From: Onchidella celtica
Lineage: Eukaryota; Mollusca; Gastropoda; Systellommatophora; Onchidiidae
NCBI GenBank assembly: GCA_963931925.1
Contig: OZ007569.1
Location: 6,234,507-6,298,506, forward strand
Length of the DNA stretch: 64,000 bases
Direction of reading: 5' to 3'
The first letter of the stretch is position 1, and every line of letters starts with the position of its first letter. The notes below the pieces were generated by a model, which saw only the letters and a list, made by a program, of their open reading frames with translations, did not search any database and was not told where the DNA came from. This document shows positions 38,301 through 49,087 of this stretch, piece by piece. The translations under genes were made by a program, and so were the position numbers.

Positions 38301-41300
38301 CCAATAGTTGGTTATTTGTACAGTGGAGAAAACTAAACTTTAAACATTAATGAAGGGAGTCAAGTTTAACCCTGGCTACACATCACCTATAAAACTATGT
38401 GGTAAAACTCTTACCTCCGCAAGGTCTGTGAAACATATTCCTACAAGTGGCACATCTTCCTGAGCCATTTCCACCTGATCTTCCACTGAACTCAGCAATT
38501 TGGCAGTGAAATCATAGATGTCCAGTATATTGCTAAATATTGCCTCCAAATCCTGTGTAAAGATTAATGTGCAAAATATAGCAGTAGCAGAAAGTGTGGC
38601 AATGATGATATAGAAGACAATACAATAAGGGAAAAAAGCATTCAAACTCATAAACTGAAAAATATTAAACTAATTTTAAGACACGATCAGTGCAAGGTAT
38701 GGTCTCATGCGCGAAAAGAGGAATTTTGATATTTTGTGATTGGAGGCCCTCTTCCTCTGATTGAGACTTAGCACTTATTAATGCCTTGACACTAAAAAAT
38801 TTTTAAAAATTGAGCATGTTACACACCACAAAAGAAAACACTATAAATTCCTGCTTCCCATATGAAGAAGCATAACGCAATAAATGTAGCAATCTTTCAC
38901 ATACCAGGCATGTCCTTTGTTACAGCTGCAATCAACTGTTTTAGACTGAATAATTACAGTCCAGTGTGGCTTCAGACAACACTAACCCACATAATGGATA
39001 AATTATTTCCACTGTCAGATTCTAATCTCTTTACACCATTTCTGGCACTTGGTTGCACCTACACTACTGCATGTGTTCACCTTGTTATAACAAAACTGTT
39101 CCAATCATAAGTTCCCTATTATGCCATCAGGTATGCCCTCCCTGGGTCTCAATATTTAAAATGTCTAAACAGACCATTAATCTACTGAGACCCTCAAAAC
39201 TAAATGGGGAACAGTCTAGACGTGTCTTTTAGGATGAAGGAAAGTATCTTAGAAAGAGCACACTAAAACTTTTCTTTCTTGGAACTTACAGGTGGGGTGA
39301 TGTTTTATTGGTCATGAGCCCCATAAACTGTGCAATTTCTGTATACTGTCATAAAAACCCTATATAATTAGGGGTGAAAAGTGAAATTAAATTACTTTTC
39401 CTGAAAGCAGTTGTCCACAGGAACAAAAATCCTTCAAACACTGCACCCAACATAAACATGCACTATTCTTCTTACCATATTTTTTATATGGTCAGCTATG
39501 AGGCTCTTTCTAGGTTTAAATACTGAGGGATGCTATAAAAAAGATTTTGGGTCTAACCAGCAGATGAAAAAAATTACCCGCAGGGGGCATCAGGATTACA
39601 AATTAAAATTTCAGCCATGCTAGACCAGGCAACTTTCGCTTGTGTACATAATTTTATAATGCCATTCAGTTTATATCAGGTACATGAATAATATTAAAGT
39701 ATGCCTTTACTTGCAGTTTTCTTGGCAGATGAACTATTCAGGATAAACCTCATAAACCACGCTGAGCCATGGGAAATTATTATTCTACAAGTTAATTCGA
39801 AGATACAAAAAAAAAAAAAAATCTGATTAGTGGGACAATGATATCAGTCCTTGCATATGTTTAGCAGCACTATGCAGTAATGTGCATATTAACATCACCT
39901 GAAGGAAACCTACCTTTGACCTGGGGAATAAAGTAGCAAATGGAGCCCTGAACACACGGATAATCATGTTCAGATCCCGAAGATACTGAGTTTCCTCCAT
40001 GATCAAATCTTTGACAATTTCCTCGTAGGTCATCTTCTCTCTCCGCACAGGCTCGTCCTCCACCACCACTGACAATTCTTCCTCTTGGAAGAACATATCG
40101 TATAAAACCTGCAAATAACACACGGACAGTTGTAGTTGTATTGAAGTACATGGGAGTCCTTTATCTTAATATGCATTTGCCATCATGCAAATCAAGTTCT
40201 GTTCACCAACATCAGCAAATAACAGATGCATATCTAGTCACCTTTCTCCATGCCATGATTTATATATAAAAAGTAAATTAAGCAGTTAGAACCACCCCTG
40301 AATGTTAATCAATACTATTTTCATGCCAAATCAGATAACGGCCCCACCTCTTAATTGCAAATTCAAATGAATAAAAAAATTAAAAAAAAATTTTTTTTTT
40401 TGACATGACACATGTACAAAAATGATATAGACATTCAGCTTTCTGGACCTCACATACCTGATCTGCACATATTGCAACTTTAATGTCTTGTTGTGTAATT
40501 TCACTGTGTTTTATATTTTTCACATAAATGCCAGAGATCTGTGAAGGAGAGAAAAAGATGTTAGAAGAATATATTTTTATGTAGCGCAAATGCATAGGCT
40601 CATAAACATAATAATTTTACTATGAAAAAATTTTGACACAGACATCAAATTCTAAACCCACATCAAATTCCTCTGAAAGATTGAAATTACACAAAACAAT
40701 TCTGCAATAAGTTCACTGCATATAAATTCAGTTTATATTTTGACTAATCTGACAGTTTAGTTAAATATACCTTCAAGATATCAGCAGCTATGTACTCCAA
40801 GACAGCCACTATGTACAAAGCCAAAGAGAAATCCACCCTGAAACCCAACTCCTCCTGGAAGAAAGAAATATATCAACATAAAATTTAATCACACGGTCCA
40901 ACCACTACAGTTTGATTCTCAGCTGGTCATAGCTACAGAACAATTCTAATCCACTGCATCTGATATAATCAACAATCACGAATAACTACCCATTTCAATT
41001 TGATCTTAATTCTGTGACTTAAACCGAACCGTGATATTAAATGCGAGTGCACTTGTTAGTCTCATACCTACCCCGCGCCCACTGCTAAAGATGTTACGGA
41101 AGCTTGTCATAATACCTGCTGTGTGCCTTCTTTTTTACCATAATCATTATAAGCAAATTGCAGTACACTTTTTTTGTTCTATTTCAAGTACCTTAAAATA
41201 TCATTTCTAACATCATAGGGTAAATTAACAAAGATAAGTAAGAAGTGTTTGACCCAGAATAAGGCTATGTTTTTTCAGCTCTTTCAGTTATAGCCGGTAT

Positions 41301-44300
41301 TCAGATATCATTGTCAGTCATGAATAATCAGTTGATAAGTTTACTTCATACTTGCAATGGAAAGGCAAACAAGTCAACAAGATCACTGATTTCTACCCCC
41401 CAAACCCCTCCTGTCATTATGCCTTTTCAAAATGATGAATATACTCAGTCAATGAACACTGTCAGTGCTACTGAAGAGGTGGCTTCGACTGTACCTGACC
41501 CTACAGTGAATCTGACCAGACATCTCCCTTGCTTGGCGACTGTGCAACAGTCCAAATGAAATAGTCTGACATCACCTTTCTAAATCCCCACCATTAAGTG
41601 ACTGTGAAGTGCCTATCTACCTGCTTCTCCAGACATCAGACATACCATCTAATATCTACGCAAGCAAAACACAATTGCCATATCAACATATCAAAAGGCT
41701 CAAACACAGATGGCCGCTGGATCGGAAAAGCAAAAAATAAGAGAGACTGAAACTGAACTTCTTTAACTTATCTTAACAATGGGAAACATACCTTGAGGAG
41801 TGGTTGTATTTTGTCCACTGGGAGGAGGATGTTGCAGTTCTTTTTGCCGTCTCTGACAGCATTCTGCGCATCTCGTATGGCCCATTTATCAATGGGATCT
41901 GGAAAAGTTTTACTGATTCGTTCATCAACTTCATCTTTGTTGTGAGGGGTTGCTGTGCACAGTGTGATAAGCAACCTCACCATCAGAGTCTCGATATAAT
42001 CCAAAGCATCGTCCCGGGAGGTCAGACCACTGTGCACCTGCTTCTGGACCTTGTGACAGAGATGAAATGCGAACTTACAAAGGGTCGTCACTCAGAAAAT
42101 TTACCATTTCAAATTTACTATAAATCAAACGTGTCTCGGAATACAAGATATTCAGTGCGAGGGAAAGGTAACTAAAATTTTTAAAAATTAAAAAAAAGAC
42201 CCAACATGAACACAAAAAGTGTCGGCCATTTTCCTGTTTTAAAAAACAACAACCCAAAATCAGTTACTGTACTACTACTATTTCCTGTTGCACCCACTGG
42301 TGCTTAGGGCAGCAACAAAGGATCTCCAGCCCTGTCTGTCCTGGGCCATCTTTGCGAGAGTTCCCCATGAGTGATTGAAGGATTTCATCTCTGCCTCGAT
42401 TGTTCTCCGCCAGGTTGCCTTGGGTCTGCCTCGCTTGCGCCGTCCCTCCGGTGTCCACTGAAGTGCTGTTTTGGTTATAGAATTTGCTTCCTTTCGCAGC
42501 ACGTGTCCAAGCCATCTCCATCGTCTCTTCGTGATGATGTTGGCTATTTCTTCTTGCTTGCATCGCCTTAGTAGTTCCTGATTAGAAATCTTGTTTGGCC
42601 AAAAGATGCGGAGAATCCTACGAAGACATGTGGTGTGGAAGGAAGACAACTTGGCGAGGTCACCTTCTGTCATTCGCCAACACTCTGATCCATACAGGAG
42701 TGTGGATAGGACACAGCTTTGGTACAGTCTGATCTTGGTGTTGATGCCGTATTGTGTCGATTTCCAGATGTTGCTCATACTTTGAAAGACAGCCCTTGCA
42801 TTTCCCAGCCTACTTTGGATGTCCTCCTTTGTGCCACCCTCTGGTCTGATAATGCTACCAAGGTATTTAAATTTGTCCGTCGTGGTGAGGTTCTTGTCAT
42901 CTACTTGCACTGGTGCTGGAGTGTCTACATTTAGGGTCATAATCTCTGTCTTCTTCTGGCTAATCCGAAGGCCTACTTTGCATCCAAAATTATGTAGTCT
43001 CTGCGTCTTATCTTGCATGTGTTGGTGACTATGTGACAATAGCGCAAGGTCATCCGCAAAGTCCAAATCCTCTAGGTTGTCGAAGAGTGTCCATCTGATG
43101 CCTCTTGGTGCATCCTCTGTAGTTTTCCGCATAATCCAGTCGATTACGAGGTTAAACAAAATTGTTGACATCACACATCCTTGCCGTACACCAGTTTTCA
43201 CTTCAAAGGATGCATCACTGTTTCCGACACTGCAACTGAAGTTCTTGTAAAAGCTTTTGATGAGTTCAACAAGCTTGCTGGGAATCCCATAGTGCCGAAG
43301 AATGCGCCATATACTCTCTCTGTGGATGCTGTCGAAGGCCTTTTCGAAGTCAACGAAGTTCACATAGAGCTGCCTTTGCCATTCTGAACACTGTTCTATG
43401 ATGTTTCGGAGTGTGAAGATCTGGTCAATGCATCCTTTCCCCTTTCGGAATCCGGCCTGTTCCTTTCTCAGTGTCTTGTCCACAGCATCTGACATACGTT
43501 GCACAATGATCTTGGCAATAATTTTGCTGGGTATAGAAAGGAGAGTGATACCACGCCAGTTGTTGCAATCGCTGAGTGCTCCTTTCTTGGGTATTTTCAC
43601 TATTCTGCCTTCATTCCAGCTCTTTGGTACTGCTTCTGCTTCCCAGATAGCTGTGAACAGTGGCTGAAGGATGGTGGCTGACTGATCCGGATCTGCTTTG
43701 AACAGTTCTGCAGTCAAGTTGTCTTTTCCTGGGGCTTTGCTGTTTTTTAGGCTCTTTATTGCTGCCACTATCTCTTCTTTCTTTGGTGGATCTATGTAGA
43801 TGTCAAGGTCTTCAGCAGCATCTTGTATTATTATTCTATCTTCAGGTGGTGGCCGGTTTAGTAATTCCTGAAAGTGCTCTGTCCAGCGTGTATCCTGTTC
43901 TCGTTCTGTAGTCAGTAGTTTCCCATTCTTGTCTTTGATTGGAACACTTGGTCTTCCACCGTACTTGCCACAAATGCGCTTAGTGATCTTGTGGAGCTTA
44001 CCCTGTTCTCCTCTTGCTGCTGCCTCCTCCGCATCTGCCGCTAGCTGTTCCATGGCTTCTCGTTTATCTTTCTTTACTAGTCTCTTCACTTTCTTATTTA
44101 ACTCTGTGTAGCTATGTTGGTACCTCTCTTTCAGCCTTTCCGATTTCACTTGTAGGAGTTTCTTTTTCATGACTTTCCTCTCCTCGATCACATCCCATGT
44201 TCTTTGTTGGATCCACTCCTTGCTTTTCCCTTTCTCATTAAATCCAAGGCAGGCTACACTGCTCTCTGTGTACACTGTAGTTACTCTTTTCCACTCTGAA

Positions 44301-47300
44301 TCGATTCCTCTTTCTTTAGGGTTGTTCTTATCAGACTCTCGTAGAGCCTGGAATCGGTTCTTGACATGTATGTTGAAGGCATTTCTAACACTTGCATCTC
44401 TCAGTTTCTGAATATTAAGGTGTCTTTGCTTTGATGTCTTGATTCCGGTCTTGTTCAGTTTAATTTTGATAAGTGCTGCCACTAGATGGTGGTCGCTGGC
44501 TACGTCAGCTCCTCTTTTCACTTTCACATCTAGAAGGGATCGTCTCCACATACCGTTGATCATCAAATGGTCTATTTGGTTCTTGTCTCTTCCATTTGGA
44601 GAATTCCATGTGAGTTTGTGAATTTCTCTGTGTGTGAAAAGGGTCCCTCCGATGACTAAGTTGTTCAAGGCACAAAAATCCACAAGCCTTTCTCCATTGT
44701 CATTCCTTGTTCCAGTTCCATGTTTTCCCATTACTCTTTCATAATTTATATCATCTTTACCTACCTTAGCATTGAGGTCTCCCATGACAATGATGAGATC
44801 ATGCCGTGGCAGTTACTGTACTGACATGGAAACTGTTTGGGATTTGTGGCGCATATGTCTGACATTGGGTATTTGTAAAATTCTGGATCTATCTCACAGT
44901 TAAAAGCATGTAGTAGGCAAACAATTGAGAAAAAAAATACCACTGCACTACTTTCGATACAACAGTCCAAAATTTCAGAACTTGATATCAATACATGTAT
45001 TAAATTGTGAAAATGAAGCATTCTTCATGATTTTAAAAATATGTTTGTCTTTTTTCCCCTTTGTGTGTTGTGCATTTTTCACTCCCTCTGTCCATTTTTC
45101 TATAGAGCTTTTTGGCACTGTCCCATTTTCATAACCTTGTAAAAGTTGTATAAACTGCAAAACTATTATGATTTATTGATAGTTATATTATTAGAAGTGA
45201 ACTCTGAATAAACTATTGTTATGGACGTACAAAGTCGTGTCTTAATTACATCTGATTTGGAAATGTGCAAAAGTGGGAGACAATTTCATATGAACATAGC
45301 AACTTAGCATGAGACGCTCAGCAAGTAAAAAAAAGAAAATTTATTAATTGATGAAATAACAGTCAAAAATCTCTGAAGATTAATAATATGTGGGATGGAG
45401 GTCTGAAACCGTTATAATTATTATTATTTGCTTCTGATAATGGAAGAGCACAAGTCAAGATTCTACTACAGTACTACTAGTGTCTAAAAATGTTCATGCC
45501 TCTCCATGCTTTTAATTTTATGTTGCATTCTAGAGTTTGTGTGGTGTTACATATAAAAATAATCTATGATAACTCTGCAAAATGCAAGTGAACAGGTTGA
45601 CTGTTTTCACTTTGTTAAATGACAGCAATCGTAACAGAAAAGAAAGATATTCCGTTTTTGGGAGGAGTTCCATTTGACACTATGAGTTTCACTGTAAGAT
45701 TAATACAAGGATGCCACTTTAGGAGCTTCCATGAAAGGGGTCACTGCCTCCCTGGCCAGTTAGTCCACTGGGTGGATGTTTTTATAGTAAATGTGGGGGC
45801 TCAGCGATTAACACTCTGAATATGAAATATGTGCCCAACTAAGACTGTAACTCCTATGGTCCTCCTTCCATGTTTTAAAACAGCAAGCATTGTGATTTTG
45901 TCACTGGAAGGCACCACATCATAAAATTTATTTGCATTGTAAGGTGTCAGTATGAATTATGATAATATAAATATTTTCTTGGCATAAAGATAAATCCAGT
46001 GCCTGATCAACATGGTGAAGAAGTTCAATGCTAAACAACCAGAAAACATTGCCCCGAACTTAGGTTTCATGACATTAAAGAGAACAAGAAAGCAAACCCA
46101 GATATCCCGTTGCAAATGCTCCCACTGAATGTGTCTCATGTCAGGTCAGTTAACGCTCACCCTGCGCGCTACCCGTAAAGCCCGGTCAGTGACCTTACTC
46201 ACGGAGAATCTTATCTGGGGTCACTGACCCGTGCCGCTTTACGACGACCACATACGCTGTCCATGTGGTTCGGTTTTTACTGATCGGTATGAAAATATTC
46301 GCTGCTATGCCTTATCACCCTTGATAATGAATTAACCAGTAAAACCTTAGTCTGTCAGTCTCTAACCAATGATCTGACTTACGATACCAAACTGACAGCT
46401 GTAGTTTTCGTGAGAACGAAGCATGATAACTAGCCACGCCCTCCCAAGCCCTACACAAATGGTTTCATCCTGATTGACACATACTAATAAACCAATGTGG
46501 GCATTTGGGGCAAAGATTATTTCAGAGCTTGTTACTGATTGGTTCTTAGATACAGACAACTCCAGATGGTGGTCAGCTTGTGAGAAAATGAGATAATTAT
46601 AATATTGCAAATTTGTTGAGCAACAGTTCGCATGTCGATGTTACATCTTTTGAAAGTGTGGGGAGAACCTTTGAAAACTTGGTCTTTGTGATTCCGACCA
46701 GTGGTTCACTGGTTAACATGTCCATGTCACAATGCTTTTGATTTAGAAGAGATACAGTGAACAATAGGATGGTGTTTACGTCTCAAAAAGGTCAGTGACC
46801 CGATGCGTGAAAATACGGCTTGCGCGTGGCGCGGTCAGCTTCCTTGCCGACTTTTGCCGCCTGCGCGGCGCGAGCACTTGCGAATCAATACCGACAATTG
46901 CCGCCCCTCGCAGGGTGAGGGTTAAGACCCCCATTCCTCAGTCAATATTTTGAATTTCCATTCAAGCCAACAGACACTGTAACAGTATTTGATATCCTAT
47001 AAATCTTGAGACTGTGAACTGCAGACCACTCCAAACAATACTGGGCTACTTGGATGAAAATGATGTTTACAGTACTTTTACATATAAGTATTATAAGTAC
47101 CACTATCACAGCAAACTTGCTGTAAACCCTTCAGGAATTAAAAAAAAACAATAAAACAAAAACCAGAGGTTTACACAGAATCCAATTATTCTGATGGCAA
47201 CTCAAAGACCAAGGATATGATTTTGGGAGCATCTGTACTCAGGGTATCAAACCACCGACCAGTGAATTAGTCCTCTATAGGGACATTTTTTAGCTAACGC

Positions 47301-48225
47301 CCAGCTTGTTAATTAACTGCAGAAAAGCTTAAAAAGTGCAATCTGGCAATACTGGAATGAGATACATAACATTTATAATATTATGGAAGCTTTTACGTTT
47401 GTTTTCTGGACAGAATCAGATTTGGTCATCCTTCCCAAAATACAAAGTAAAACATTTTTACAATGGCCTTTCCAATGAGTTTTCACTCAGCCTGTTAGAT
47501 TCTGTTATTCCCAACCTGGTATCTGGTCATTCATAACAATGAGGAAGCATGAAGTAGTTTTTTTTTCAAACAAATACTACAGTAGCTTTATCCTTCATCA
47601 AAATTAGGCCTATAGGCCTATATCTTGCACTGCTAGATCACATAGATCTACCTCTAGACCCTGTCACCATCAATGTGAAATTACTGTTCCTCTACTCTAG
47701 GTCTAAGTCTAGATAATGGCACACTCAGGATCAGATCAAGAAACCCCCATGCGAAGAATGCAACATCTACTATTAACAACTGTCGGTAGAACTGGAAAAC
47801 CGTTCTACCAATCAGTCAGAATGACATACACATTTTTTAAAAGGAAAAACGAGGGGAGGAGTACCTTACCCGAGCGCCACTTTCACTGTTAATGTGTTAT
47901 CAATTTAAACACATTGAATGGCCAGATGGACCTGGGGGCGTGAGGGTCTAGTCAGTTTGTATCAATGGGCGGTAGTCAGATTGACTAATCAGGCGAAAAG
48001 GGGCTGGGGTAGTTGTGTTTAGTAAGTTTCTGGTCTTTGGCGCTCGAGTACGGAACTCCCAAAACGAGATAAAAATGACGATCATCAGCACCTATTCAGT
48101 GTAATAAAACAATATCAACATACCCCTCTCAAGGCGGATGAAAAAATCCCTTTCCATTTTTGCAAATGTTCCTGTGACAGCAAGGGGTGGGATGAATTAT
48201 CTCCAGAGGAATATGAGTGGAACAT
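23381..48225 (-). CDS. SOS1: Son of sevenless, Ras guanine-nucleotide exchange factor, complete (24 coding exons)
   Basis: Minus-strand exons: 48124-48225, 41792-42049, 40771-40854, 40458-40538, 39914-40108, 38415-38552, 37596-37706, 36738-36836, 36272-36396, 35697-35824, 34842-35033, 34282-34399, 33843-34005, 33420-33553, 32379-32498, 31969-32125, 30472-30573, 29861-30016, 27968-28150, 26791-26908, 26211-26383, 25733-25852, 24428-24653, 23381-23841. They sum to 3744 nt (1247 residues; human SOS1 1333). Approximate domains: histone fold 1-180 ([13 protein letters not shown]), DH 185-390, PH 420-545, REM 590-735 ([20 protein letters not shown]), CDC25 770-1010 ([58 protein letters not shown]). 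The short tail 1020-1247 has [16 protein letters not shown] and PVLPPR, Grb2-SH3 docking motifs. SOS loads Ras (and Rac via DH) with GTP at the plasma membrane. The start at 48225 follows an in-frame TGA. Intron 1 (6 kb) holds a LINE and a TTAA element. Confidence 0.96.
26571..26760 (+). repeat. GA-rich simple sequence
   Basis: Almost pure purine on the plus strand: GA, GAAA and AGAG repeats, then GGGA-rich text. It lies in the SOS intron just downstream of the 26791-26908 exon. The ORFs crossing it are compositional artefacts. Confidence 0.85.
27040..27213. repeat. Two-copy tandem duplication of about 90 bp in an SOS intron
   Basis: 27041-27120 and 27131-27212 repeat the same text: TTGATCCGAA, AAGGTTGA, AATAATAC, AATAGGAAAATGGACAATA, GCTACCTTCAT. 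They are separated by an A-run and have roughly ten differences. It is a simple local duplication, and the short ORF across it is incidental. Confidence 0.8.
28203..29237 (-). mobile_element. 1-kb inverted-repeat DNA element with acidic ORF, in an SOS intron
   Basis: The ends are inverted over about 30 bp: left ATATGTGTAGTGGTCTGCGA, right (inverted) ATATGTGTAGCGGTCTGCGA, both followed by TAATTGGGAATGT or AAATTGGGAATGT. Inside, on the minus strand at 28329-28589, is an 86-codon ORF with a strongly acidic run ([18 protein letters not shown]) preceded by a helix-like leader. Such acidic N-termini occur in several cut-and-paste transposases. No catalytic domain is seen and the superfamily is unclear. 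Confidence 0.6.
31236..31937 (-). mobile_element. Possible TTAA-flanked element with acidic ORF next to an SOS exon
   Basis: The left edge TTAACTCAAAACACCCC and the inverted right edge TTAAACTCATAACACCC are similar, allowing one gap and one or two mismatches, and both sit on TTAA. On the minus strand, 31458-31781 encodes a 107-codon ORF with [19 protein letters not shown], like an acidic transposase N-terminus. The right end is only about 30 bp inside the intron from the donor of exon 31969-32125. The ends are imperfect, so this is tentative. Confidence 0.35.
42261..42273. repeat. Target-site duplication, left copy (LINE in SOS intron 1)
   Basis: CAGTTACTGTACT, identical to 44810-44822. The two copies exactly bracket the RTE-like LINE: one follows its trinucleotide tail and the other abuts its truncated 5' end. 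Confidence 0.85.
42274..44809 (-). mobile_element. RTE-like non-LTR retrotransposon, 5'-truncated, recently inserted
   Basis: 2536 bp lying between two 13-bp direct repeats, in the same orientation as SOS and within its intron 1. It contains the endonuclease tail and complete reverse transcriptase. The 5' end is cut within the endonuclease, as is usual for LINEs. After the ORF only a TAG-repeat remains; the stop codon is itself the first TAG of this tail. Short trinucleotide tails without poly(A) are a known trait of RTE-clade elements. The long open frame implies a young copy. Confidence 0.9.
42278..44785 (-). CDS. LINE ORF: partial AP endonuclease plus reverse transcriptase, 835 codons
   Basis: The N-terminus begins at [10 protein letters not shown], the middle of the AP-like endonuclease (related to the craniofacial-development-protein-2 endonuclease). 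It continues through [11 protein letters not shown] and [11 protein letters not shown] motifs follow in order: [39 protein letters not shown] (first catalytic Asp), [10 protein letters not shown] and FADDLALLS (catalytic Asp pair). The C-terminus has [11 protein letters not shown] and [16 protein letters not shown], the usual RTE-family ending. No stop or frameshift is seen. About 90 residues of endonuclease are missing 5', so the copy cannot be autonomous. It encodes target-primed reverse transcription machinery. The ATG at 44785 is just the first internal Met. Confidence 0.92.
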   Translation of the reverse strand: MGDLNAKVGKDDINYERVMGKHGTGTRNDNGERLVDFCALNNLVIGGTLFTHREIHKLTWNSPNGRDKNQIDHLMINGMWRRSLLDVKVKRGADVASDHHLVAALIKIKLNKTGIKTSKQRHLNIQKLRDASVRNAFNIHVKNRFQALRESDKNNPKERGIDSEWKRVTTVYTESSVACLGFNEKGKSKEWIQQRTWDVIEERKVMKKKLLQVKSERLKERYQHSYTELNKKVKRLVKKDKREAMEQLAADAEEAAARGEQGKLHKITKRICGKYGGRPSVPIKDKNGKLLTTEREQDTRWTEHFQELLNRPPPEDRIIIQDAAEDLDIYIDPPKKEEIVAAIKSLKNSKAPGKDNLTAELFKADPDQSATILQPLFTAIWEAEAVPKSWNEGRIVKIPKKGALSDCNNWRGITLLSIPSKIIAKIIVQRMSDAVDKTLRKEQAGFRKGKGCIDQIFTLRNIIEQCSEWQRQLYVNFVDFEKAFDSIHRESIWRILRHYGIPSKLVELIKSFYKNFSCSVGNSDASFEVKTGVRQGCVMSTILFNLVIDWIMRKTTEDAPRGIRWTLFDNLEDLDFADDLALLSHSHQHMQDKTQRLHNFGCKVGLRISQKKTEIMTLNVDTPAPVQVDDKNLTTTDKFKYLGSIIRPEGGTKEDIQSRLGNARAVFQSMSNIWKSTQYGINTKIRLYQSCVLSTLLYGSECWRMTEGDLAKLSSFHTTCLRRILRIFWPNKISNQELLRRCKQEEIANIITKRRWRWLGHVLRKEANSITKTALQWTPEGRRKRGRPKATWRRTIEAEMKSFNHSWGTLAKMAQDRQGWRSFVAALSTSGCNRK
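44810..44822. repeat. Target-site duplication, right copy (LINE in SOS intron 1)
   Basis: CAGTTACTGTACT, matching 42261-42273 over 13 bp. It marks the 5' junction of the LINE. Confidence 0.85.
46150..46925 (+). mobile_element. TTAA-flanked element family R2, copy 2 (both ends intact)
   Basis: The left end is TTAACGCTCACCCTGCGCGC. The right end, inverted, is TTAACCCTCACCCTGCGAGG. TTAA plus CCCTCACCCTGCG inverted ends fit a piggyBac-type non-autonomous element of 776 bp. Internal sequence is closely similar to 10487-11270. No transposase ORF is present. It lies in SOS intron 1. Confidence 0.7.
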
Positions 48226-48640
48226 ATCGCCAAAATAGAAGGGAATGGCGGTCAGTTTATCTCAATGTCTGAGACTGACTAGATCTATGAGACTTTCTCA
48301 AGACCTGCCATGTTTATCATACAAGGGACATAACCTTGCCCGCAGTGTTAGGGTCACATATCGGAATCCAAGCTGTCTACATTTAGGTGAAAGAAAACAA
48401 GGCAGAGCTCAACAATAGACTGACAAAGAATAATCTCTATAACATGTCTGCACGGCGGTATCCAACACTGATGAAGACGAAGAGCGTCGTGTTTACTAAT
48501 TATTATTGGTCAATTTCCGCATTTATTTGTCGGAAGCAGCTGAGTTGAATAATCGACGCATGCGCCCTAGCACTACATTGTTTACGACAGCGAAGTGATT
48601 TCCCCCATCCCCGGCTGTCCCCCCTCCTCTCATTATTTAC
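48226..48640 (-). promoter_or_regulatory. Probable SOS 5' UTR and promoter region
   Basis: Immediately upstream of the SOS start codon on the minus strand. An in-frame TGA lies about 40 nt upstream of the ATG. At about 48556-48566 is CGCATGCGCC, a match to the NRF-1 core common in CpG-type animal promoters. No TATA box is evident. The start site is not determinable. Confidence 0.4.
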
Positions 48641-48847
48641 TGGCTATCAAAAAGTAAGACGTGCTATATACTGGCTTGTTTTATTCTAGAGTGTGATAAT
48701 GTTCATGATTATGTTTCCTAGTACCTTTTTTTGAGACCTATGACTCCCAACTAGATATATATAAGAATTCAGTATAACAAATTGTCTTCTTCTTTGCCGT
48801 AGCTGTCGTTTGCAGTGGACCAATTACCATTTAATATCGTCGGTGTA

Positions 48848-49087
48848 ATTCTCTAACCGTCCAATTTCCCTTTTTGTAAGAGCTATAAGCGTCTATCTAA
48901 CAATTCTAAATATAATATACTACATTTTAAGAACAAAAAAATATCTGCCATAGTTTTGAAGATATGATATTGTGTTTAATGAGTTAAAAAAGAGACCCAA
49001 TTCCGTCCAGTGAAGGAAATAAATACCTGTACAGTTTTTTTGCTCTCCTATAAAATTTTGTAAAAAGCAGTTGGACGGTTAGAGAAT
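48848..49087. mobile_element. 240-bp MITE with 17-bp perfect inverted ends
   Basis: Left ATTCTCTAACCGTCCAA and right TTGGACGGTTAGAGAAT are exact inverse copies. The interior is AT-rich and non-coding. It lies upstream of SOS. The superfamily is not assignable from the ends. Confidence 0.7.

Noticed and set aside
41311..41559. 82-codon plus-strand ORF rich in Thr/Pro/Val
   Set aside because: No motif, no splice context and no repeat copy was recognised. It lies in an SOS intron.
48146..48234. Plus-strand ATG frame starting [17 protein letters not shown]
   Set aside because: It is antisense to SOS exon 1, whose minus-strand reading matches the SOS N-terminus and has a good donor.
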